From the NCBI RefSeq assembly GCF_000801105.2, contig NC_079514.1, positions 16,284,293-16,348,292 of the forward strand: 64,000 nucleotides of DNA, in the 5' to 3' direction. Position numbers and translations under genes: made by a program. The notes beneath the pieces were generated by a model. The model had not been told where the DNA came from. It saw only the letters and a program-made list of their open reading frames with translations, and did not search any database. Below, piece after piece: positions 55,827 through 64,000 of the stretch; position 1 is the stretch's first letter, and each line of letters begins with the position of its first letter. The DNA is from Raphanus sativus (lineage: Eukaryota; Streptophyta; Magnoliopsida; Brassicales; Brassicaceae).

Positions 55827-57517
55827 CTAGATCTTGACCCGTAGGACCGCACATGTATTAATTTTCAGTTTTAGTTTTCATTTATTTATACTTAATTATA
55901 TATTTGTAATATTTGATCATTTTATATTGACTAAGCTATGGGTGGGTATTTGGGTACCCATTCGAATTTCGTTAAAATTTATTCAGGTTTGAGGTTTTTG
56001 AGTTTAAAGATTCTAGCTCTATTCGGCTATTTATAAATTTTGATTCCGGTTTAATTCAGATCTTTGCGGGTCCGGATAACCCGTTTAAACTATTTTTAAA
56101 TTTTAAAATTTATATACTTTAAATTTCCCTAAATCTAAAAATAAAAATACTATAACATGTAAATTTGAGTAATGTAAGCCAAATTACCTAAATTAAAAAT
56201 ATTTTTAATTTGAATATTTGGATGGAGAAGAAATATATATTTTAAGTATTTTTGGTGTTTTTTTATATTTCAAATATTTTAGTCAACTTTAAGATAGCTT
56301 ATATCTTGGATATTAACTATAAAAATAGATAACATATTCAAGTATATATGATTCAAATACATTCGAATATCCGAAATATTTTGATCGGATCATGTTTGGT
56401 TCTGGTTATTTAGATACCAGAATGATAAATTTGTTTGGATATTTATCCACTTTTGATTCAAATTTAATAATATTTTTTTTCGAGATATACACTTAAGTCA
56501 AATTTTAGTTGTTTCCATATCTAAAATGACTTTCTGTACACGATGTTTTTTTTAATTGTTTAGTTAAACAAACTAGTTGGTTAGCAGATAAACATGGTAA
56601 GTTAACTGATAATGTATATTTTATTGATTTCGATTTTGGTTAAAGCCGTTTGATACTGAAATTACGAAAAATGACATTAGCGAATGAAGCAAAAAAACGA
56701 CCGAATGCTATACCTATTTCCAAACATAATTAATTTTTTTTTAATATTACTATCTATGTTTCTAAACAAAACTGAAATATAATTCAGTTTTAATAATATA
56801 GATATTTGGTTATCCTTTTATGGTATAATATTTTACATTCACGAACCTAATAAATGATATACTATAGAACCACAAAATCATATTATTTAATCATATTTGC
56901 TAATTAACCTAAAACTCAATATCATGATCTCAGTTATGCATAATGTTCCTCTCTTTATACTATAGAACCTATAGAATCGTATCATGTAACTATTTTCGAT
57001 GGTAGTCTATCTATAGTTTAACTATTTTCAATACAAAATACATGTAACCTAATGTTACCTATCAAAGATTTGATTGATTCCAGTCAGTGCTTCAGATTGT
57101 CTTGGGATTTGTATTTGATTTTTTGTTACTGATTTGTTCAAAGCTCCCTCAGATAGATCTACACAAACCAAAATTAAATAGAACAAAGACACTGGTCAGA
57201 AGACCAAACCGGAATGAAAGTTTGGTTTATTATTTCATTAACGAACAAAAATCACTCAAGTAGTGTAATGTATACAAAAGGTCGCTACGTACCTTTCGAA
57301 CGAAGAGATAGATGAAAATTAAAAATATATGTCTATCATCCGTAGTTAAAAATAAATGTCTATCATCTATAGTTAATAATTATGAACAAAAATATGTTGA
57401 GAATGTTATTACATAACCGATCCACAAACTATGTTTACAAATTTAGAACATATGTTAAAATTAAATTAAAATTTTAGAAACCAATCTCACCCTATGCAAG
57501 GCGCAGGTCCTACCTAG
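55827..57517. mobile_element. Helitron-derived block with two outward-facing 3'-like ends
   Basis: At the left, the complement reads GCGGTCCTACGGGTCAAGAT-CTAG|T (55827-55830 CTAG, host T opposite 55826). At the right, the plus strand reads GCAAGGCGCAGGTCCTACCT-AG|T (CTAG 57514-57517). Both resemble Helitron 3' ends but belong to different families, so this is probably two overlapping or nested decayed elements. No coding sequence. Confidence 0.45.
55935..56450. repeat. Dispersed repeat, copy 2
   Basis: Same orientation and order as 19355-19785 (gggtacccattcg, gaggtttttgagtttaaag, gatctttgcgggtccggata, acccgttta). Confidence 0.5.
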
Positions 57518-58028
57518 TTACTTAAGTACAACTAAACATGCCGACAAAAAAAAGTACAACTAAACATCTTGTAATCGCTATAAAGGAAATTTGGCTATTG
57601 GGTTTGAGGTTACATATGGGACAATTTACTAGCTGGTTTAAATACTTTTGAACGTGCTAAATTACTATTAGCAAAATGATTAGTGAGACATCAAAATCAA
57701 AATAGATAAATAAAAAATCTAGCAAGCTGGTCTATGATTTTATATTGAAAGATCTCTTCATTTAATATTATACTAGATAAATATCTGCGTCTTGGACTGA
57801 CTAAGACTGTTCTTAAAATATTAACGTTTTGCAACAACCTGCCCTTGCATAAAATAAAATATTTGTAATTTAAAAAAATATGTAAAATATATTTTAATGA
57901 TTTAATCAAATTACAACTAGAAGAACATTTAACTTCTTTTCAGTTAAAATATGATACATGTTTCTAAAATTTTGAAATTAAAATATTTTTATATAGTATA
58001 CATTTTAACCTAAACGATATTAAAATAG

Positions 58029-58031
<3 letters not shown>

Positions 58032-58072
<41 letters not shown>
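58032..58072. repeat. (TA)n microsatellite
   Basis: About 20 uninterrupted TA units. Confidence 0.95.
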
Positions 58073-58075
<3 letters not shown>

Positions 58076-58680
58076 GTATGCATATATGTTAGATGAAAAT
58101 TTTCTACTCATAAAGATTTATGATTATTTGTATATTAGTATAACAAAATTCAAACGATTGATTACAAAATTTACAATGTGAAGTTTTTTAATAGTTTTAT
58201 TAATTTATAGTTGTTTTAAAAAAATTCAAATATAACATATACAAAAATCTAAATTTTAACTATATGAATAATATGATTTGTTTAGCTTATTTTAATAATA
58301 TAAAACCAAACAAAAATGATAAATGATGAATTAATTTTTATTAAATATTTATCATTAAAAATCGTAATTGTCATATTAGGTAACTCAGTAAATTTATTTA
58401 AGAAAATTAAAGATAATCCTTTTTGATTATTAATTGAGTTAATAGTTATTTATTATATGTTTAATATAATGGGCCAACATATTTTAAAAAAATAATTTAA
58501 GAAATATTTTAGTTATAACATGTATCATTAATAAAAAAAGTTGTAATGTTTTTCAAATAGTATAGAATTTTGGGTTTACGTGAACCTAAAGGTTTACCAA
58601 GTAATAATATTTATTTATTTTATATTTTATCTTTTAAAAATGAAACAAAATATTGTTATGTTATATTATATTTTAAAAAT

Positions 58681-59010
58681 AAAAAATAGTAGTAGTTGCA
58701 AAAAAATATTTTTAAATTTTTTTTAACTCCGTTAATAAAACACTAAACTCTAAATCATTGGATAAACCCTAAACCTTTGGATAAATCTTAAACTAAACAT
58801 TAAATCTTAAAAATACTAAACTTTTAATCATAACCCCTAAACCCTTGGATAAGTCTTAAACCCTGGAGTTTATGGTTTATCCAAAGGTTTAGAATTAAGT
58901 GTTTCATATTTAGGGTTTAGTGTTTAGTATTTAGGGTTTAGTGTTTCACTGAAGCCATTTAATTTTGTAAAAAAATTCTTTTAGCAACAACTACTATTTT
59001 TATTTACTTT
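58681..59010. repeat. Foldback element with TTTAGGG-like degenerate repeats
   Basis: The left arm aaaaaatagtagtagttgca and the right arm gcaacaactactatttttat are inverted. Inside, ccctaaac/ggataaa phrases on the left (58740-58855) are mirrored by ggtttatccaaaggtttag and agggtttagtgttt phrases on the right (58870-58950). Imperfect palindrome of ~330 bp around 58862; non-coding. Confidence 0.6.
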
Positions 59011-59999
59011 TATCTAAGGGTTTAGTTAAGGGTTATATTTAAAGGTTTAGTGTTTTAAGATTTAGCTTTTAATATTTTTGATTTAGGGTTTATAATTTAT
59101 CTATGGGTATTGGTTTACCCATATATTTAAGATTCAAAATTTAGGATTTAAGTTTAGTATTTTCTGACTGTGTTAGAAATAAAATCCTTTTTTGCAGCTA
59201 TTATTTTTTATTTATTTTTATTTTAAAAATATAATATAATTTGATAATATTTTTAATATTAGTTATTAAATAAAAAATACTATTGGCTGGTGATCCAAGA
59301 ATAACTCATATATAATATACATATATACCAAAGTTTAATCAATCACGAATATTTTATATTAATAGATTGCACGTTGATACGATATCATAAAAATTAACTT
59401 GACAATCTAATTGTCAACATTCCTGAGTTTGATGAGTTATTTTTTTATAAATATTTTTTTTTTGAAACCTTTTTATATATAAATTATTTTTTTTGTCAAC
59501 CTTTTTATAAATTATTTTTTAACCTTGCTAATTTCAATAAACATGATATCTGTATAAAGAAATTAGAAATAAAATGTTGCGAGTATAGTATTTTCCAAAG
59601 GAAATATGAGTAAAATTATATTTATTTGTGAAATTTTATATATCTATCAAACTATAACGAAATGGTAAGAAATTCGTGACCCGTAATTAGACTGCGTGCT
59701 AATTAAGTTCAAGAAAATGTTGATGGAACTAAAAAAATAATAATGTAGTGATCATAGAATCGGACGGTGGAAATCAGGCGTTGGAACTAATGGATGAGAT
59801 AAGGTTAAAAGTATAAAAGGTAATGCACGAGTAGTGCTTAAATAAAAATAAAGTTTATCGACTGATGATCTGCATGCAATTCACATTCACTCTAATAAAA
59901 ATACAAACACCACAGCACAAAATGACAACAATAAAAAAAAAAAATATAATAGGTCCTAACTCTTTTATTCTTTCTATCCAAATAAACAATTCCGGATAG
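59011..59999. other. AT-rich non-coding region
   Basis: Continues with scattered tttagggttta phrases to about 59160, then AT-rich sequence with no recognised feature. Confidence 0.4.
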
Positions 60000-60709
60000 C
60001 TAGGGATGGCAATTAAGTTCTTCTGTCCCGTCCCTCCCAAACCGCTACGAGTTCGGCTTTTGGCAGTACACGGCGGGTCTGTCCCGCGCAGAATGCGGTC
60101 CTCAAACTAGTTGTCCAATCCCGTACCGCAAAATATGCAGGTCTTCATGGACCGTCTCGCGAGACATCAAATATTACATTACTTGTTTCTACATGCACAA
60201 ACAAACATAGACAAGAGTTGAGTTTTACCTTGCACATGATCAAGCATACTCTTACAAATTAATACACTAAGCTTATACAAAACAAATGTTTCTATTATCA
60301 TTTATGATGGAAGCTTCACCAGTGCAGATCAGAGGCGTTTGGGAGACCGGAAGCATCATCGACTCTGAAACCACCATCAATAGAGTTCCATAATGTCTAA
60401 TCTCATTCTCTCTTTCTTTCTCTCTCTCTCTCTCTTTTCTCTCTCTCTCTCTCTCCCTCTCTCTCTCTCTCCCCCTGTCTCTCTCAGGTGAAAAGACTTA
60501 AGATTGTGGGTCTTCAAAATTCTGTGGTTTAACCCATTCCTCTTTCGACCCGTCCTGCTTTGAGCCCATCCCATTTTGAACATGTCAGCTTTGAACCCGT
60601 CCGTGAGGTCCGTAATTTTGCGAGCTTATCAAATAGAGATCCAATCCCGTCTCGCAGCAAACTTTTACAGACCAGTTTCGCGGTCTAGATCATTGATTGT
60701 CATCCCTAG
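60000..60709. mobile_element. Non-autonomous element bounded by CTAGGGATGGCAAT ends
   Basis: Left end CTAGGGATGGCAAT and right end ATTGTCATCCCTAG are inverted with one mismatch. The GC-richer interior carries repeated CCCGTCCC/CCGC phrases and a CT microsatellite. No coding region. Confidence 0.6.
60407..60486. repeat. (CT)n microsatellite
   Basis: Imperfect tcT/CT tract of ~80 bp inside the element at 60000-60709. Confidence 0.9.
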
Positions 60710-61874
60710 AGATAGAGATAGCTAAAACTAAAATTTAATAATGACTTATATTCCAAAAAGAAATCAATAATGATTTGGTATTTCATTTATTTCAACCTCC
60801 AACCAGAGCGATTCTGGTATCACTTATTAATTATCAATCGTGATTAGTCTCGTTCCACCGTATGGAATTCATCTATATTCCCGTTTGAACCAAACTTTTT
60901 CTTTTTGAAAAGAAAAGATCTTGTTGGATTGGAGCTTCATACTGGATTTAAATCTTTTAATTCTTTTGTTCTGAGTTTGAGCCAAACTTACTACCTTCTA
61001 TATATTCTTAGCCTAGCTAATGCGACTGAACTAATCAGCAAAAGAAAAAACAACCCTAATAACATGTCCATCATTTACCACCGGACGTGGTAAACCAATT
61101 GGTTTAATTACAGACTTTGGTACTGTTAGGAAGAGTGTTCTACCATGTTTTGATATAATAATACGCCATCTTTCTTGCCTGGATGACTAACTATTAGGCC
61201 GAAGCACCTCTTAGTTAACAAAAAAAAAGATGTCCATCTTTAGTAAAATAAAACATGCCCATCTAAATATCTGAGTAACGACTTAAGCATTTGCACCACA
61301 AGTTTTCTTTTGAACTATACACCACGATTATATTTGCTACAACTATTTATTTAAACTAGAAAATATCCTAGATACTACAAAACAAAACAAGTTATAATTT
61401 ATATATATATATATATATCTAAAATACCACAAACCTGAAGAAGAAAAATCCCAAAAAAGAAAGAAAAAAAGAAAAATCCCAAATTACTTAAAATTTTATG
61501 CTACAAAAGCACATTTTCTAGTTTTGAAATGGTTTTCAAATTATATATACATATTTCTTAATTTTTCACTGAACCAGTTTAACGTTTTGGTAAATAATTT
61601 TAAAATTTAGTGTTCATCTTGATAAGAAAATATTAGCATGTATGAGAACAAAATGGTGGAATCGTACATTTTCACGATTTCATCTAGTAATTATATATTT
61701 TCACCAATGCATTTTTACTACATAAGGTTACCATTTACTTACTTTCAAGAGTTTGATTATGTATTGAAATGCAGATTAGGAATATATATACCTATCGAAA
61801 TGATTTAGTTTATTGTCATAAGATTTCTTTTCAGCGACCGGACCTAAGTCTATTTAACCCTCTGTTTTCAACTG
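60710..61874. other. AT-rich intergenic sequence
   Basis: Only short ORFs and a (TA)n tract at about 61400-61420. No gene. Confidence 0.4.
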
Positions 61875-62075
61875 GTAAAGATGGTGTCATCACCTGAAAA
61901 ATGGCCAATTTTTATTACGCATATGGAGGAGTTCCAGCGCAGTAAGACTTTCATTCATTCCTTCAAGATCCGACATATTTCGAAAGCACATAATCTAGTG
62001 ACGGACAAGTTGGCACGCGGTACGAGATATTTCACTTCTGCTATGTTTCATGTCGATTCTAAACTTCCGATTTGA
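61875..62075 (+). pseudogene. LINE RNase H-like domain relic
   Basis: The frame from 61881 reads SPEKWPIFITHMEEFQRSKT, then FKIRHISKAHNLVTDKLARG, the typical C-terminal RNase H-like (RVT_3) end of Brassicaceae LINE polyproteins. Only this domain survives and it stops at 62073-62075. Confidence 0.65.
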
Positions 62076-62697
62076 TTCTTTAAACCGGAAAAACATATAT
62101 CATAATTAATTTTATTTGTTGTAAAAAAAAGTAATAGTGGAAATAAACCATCATATTTTTTCTTTGCATTTCTTTGATTTACAAATCCAAAAGTTACTCG
62201 TCATTCACAAACCTATGCACAATTTGTCGTCAACAACTTCGTCTTCTATAATTTATCGTCTATACTACGTAGTTCATTACTCATCATTTTTTACAGGGAC
62301 AAATTTGTTAAAAATACATCTAGACCCAACAAAAAAGCGTTTCACATGTGGAAAATAACTCTCGGTATTAAAGAAAGACAAGGGTGTAGTTAAGTCTAGA
62401 ATCATTCTGAGTTTTTGAACTAAGGAAGGATGGTTTTTTTTAACTTTACTTTGGGCTAAAGGCTAAGCTAAAATGAAATTGGCACCTATTTGATATATAA
62501 AAGCCCATTGATAATCACGTTTTCATTTGGAACACAAAAACGTCACGTAGTTTCTGCAATGAAAGAAAACACGGAAACGACATACATTTTACGCGACTAA
62601 CGACGATAACATATCTTTCCCTTCCTTCAAATCTCATTTCGAACCACACATTCAAAACTAACTCTGAAGAACTGAACAGAGGAGAGACAGAGGAGGA

Positions 62698-62717
62698 GTG
62701 TGTGTGTGTGTGTGTGA
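62698..62717. repeat. (GT)n microsatellite in the LIL3 leader
   Basis: About ten GT units, ~20 nt before the start codon at 62736. Confidence 0.85.
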
Positions 62718-62735
62718 GGACTGAGCAAGCAACAA

Positions 62736-63875
62736 ATGTCCATATCCATGGCGTTATTCTCTCCGCCGATCTCTTCTCCACTTCTAAACCCTAACCCCAT
62801 CCCCAAGATCTCGCTCTCTCTCCTCTCCACCAAGCGCCTCTCTCTCGTCTCCCTCACTCGAGCCTCCTCCGACAACGGTACGTCAACACCCGCTTCCTCC
62901 ACAGTCTCTGCAACCACCGTGGAGGCTCCAAAGCCTGTAGAGGAAGTCTCAGTAAAATCTCCGTCTGAAAACGGCGCCGTTGGAGGCGAAGAGACTGACT
63001 TGACGACCACCACGACGACTGAGATCAAGTTCCAAGATGCGAAGTGGGTTAATGGAACGTGGGATCTGAAACAGTTCGAGAAAGAAGGCAAAACAGATTG
63101 GGACTCTGTTATCGTTGCTGGTTAGTTAGTTCTTACAAAACTCTAGTTTCGTTTCACTTACTTCATTCTTGTTACAATTTACTTTACAGTAATATTTTAT
63201 TTTTTTGAAAAAAAGCTTTACAGTAATGTTTCCTCATAATGTGACTTTGATATTAGCAATGACATGATGATGATTTAGGTCTGTATACTTGATGCTCTGT
63301 TACTAGGATGCTCATTGCTCTTGTTTTGTAATAAATTTAGGGAGACGAGTGATTGTTGTGTAATTATGTGTGCTGTTTCTGTAATGATAGAGGCAAAGAG
63401 GAGAAAGTGGCTTGAAGATAACCCGGAAACAACTACTAACGACGAGCCTGTCCTTTTCGATACCTCCATCATTCCATGGTGGGCATGGATGAAGAGATAC
63501 CATCTACCCGAAGCTGAACTCCTCAACGGTTATTTTCCAAAACACTATTGTCCATGATAAAGATTCAAACATTATCTGAAGTTTGAAGTGGCTTTTTTTT
63601 TGGTTTATCTTGTAGGTCGTGCGGCGATGGTAGGGTTCTTCATGGCTTACTTTGTTGATAGCCTTACCGGAGTAGGACTTGTTGATCAGATGGGAAACTT
63701 CTTCTGCAAAACACTCTTGTTTGTGGCTGTTGCCGGAGTTCTTTTCATCCGCAAGAACGAAGATTTAGACAAACTTAAGGGTCTGATTGAAGAGACAACG
63801 TTATATGACAAGCAATGGCAAGCGGCATGGAAAGAGCCGGAATCATCATCATCAACGGTTTCTTCAAAGAAGTGA
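62736..63875 (+). CDS. LIL3: LIL3 light-harvesting-like protein, 260 aa
   Basis: Three exons: 62736-63120, 63391-63528, 63616-63875 (783 nt). A Ser/Pro-rich N-terminus ([20 protein letters not shown] ...) is a chloroplast transit peptide. The conserved soluble part follows ([60 protein letters not shown]), then the LHC-type helix with its chlorophyll-binding motif ([20 protein letters not shown]) and a second hydrophobic helix ([17 protein letters not shown]). LIL3 sits in thylakoids, binds chlorophyll and anchors geranylgeranyl reductase for phytol and tocopherol synthesis. It matches At5g47110 (LIL3:2) in order and sequence. Complete in the window, with an AG-rich leader upstream. Confidence 0.93.
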
Positions 63876-64000
63876 AGAAAATTAATGGCTTATGTTTCCT
63901 CTTTTCTTATGTGATGTTTGTGATGATAAGTGAAAGTCCCAAGATAATTTCTTTATTGTATTACTGATCTTGAGATTGTAATCTTTCTGGCTTTAGAAAT

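Noticed and set aside
58032..58072. TA tract as a possible origin or scaffold site
   Set aside because: A plain microsatellite; nothing supports a function.
62515..63091. Minus-strand ORFs across LIL3 exon 1
   Set aside because: Shadows of the GC-rich transit-peptide coding sequence.
1..64000. CRISPR arrays, rRNA genes, bacterial operons
   Set aside because: None seen; the window is plant nuclear DNA.

Overview
This is plant nuclear DNA: multi-exon genes with GT-AG introns, long AT-rich intergenic stretches and nested retrotransposons, Helitrons and MITEs. The protein sequences are clearly Brassicaceae. From memory of Arabidopsis, the real genes follow the order of one chromosome 5 segment (At5g47220 down to At5g47110): ERF2-like, RGGC-like, RABD2b-like, plastid ribosomal L19, VAP27-like, two YDG/SRA genes, GATA27-like and LIL3-like. 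The window is therefore probably from a Brassica-type relative of Arabidopsis. Assignments rest on recognised protein sequence, not on a search.

Layout. 1-1260: fragments of unrelated genes (SAC phosphatase, an unidentified exon, prolyl 4-hydroxylase) lie in the same orientation. 1931-4924: a 5'-truncated, frameshifted LINE on the minus strand abuts a decapitated ERF gene relic (4925-5475). 6485-6890: a second LINE tail. 7720-12741: a complete young Ty1/copia element (413-bp LTRs, ATTAC target-site duplication, intact 1490-aa polyprotein) splits a duplicated local sequence. 13953-15761: RGG-box mRNA-binding protein gene (7 exons). 16135-30230: an ancient ~0.85-kb duplication carrying a tRNA-like Pol III unit. 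Its second copy is split by a ~2.1-kb Helitron (19975-29513), which is itself split by a very young non-autonomous Ty3-type element (20311-27751) that encodes only Gag and protease and carries GC-rich GGAGCGAC arrays. 30430-32238 (-): Rab GTPase, 8 exons. 33995-35407: plastid ribosomal protein L19. 36552-38194: VAP27-type ER contact-site protein. 39106-40284 and 43986-44993 (-): intronless SRA-domain genes, with a third SRA relic at 47845-47940. 48279-50470 (-): GATA/DEUBAD transcription factor. 50.5-62.5 kb: a gene-empty, AT-rich block of small transposons and foldbacks. 62736-63875: LIL3, a light-harvesting-like protein.

The genes are ordinary single-copy housekeeping or plastid genes and do not form a pathway. 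The interest lies in the transposon stratigraphy. The duplicated unit supplies an empty-site reference that defines the Helitron insertion between A and T, and the Ty3 LTRs differ at only about three positions. I found no CRISPR array, no rRNA, and no coding system that looks wholly new.
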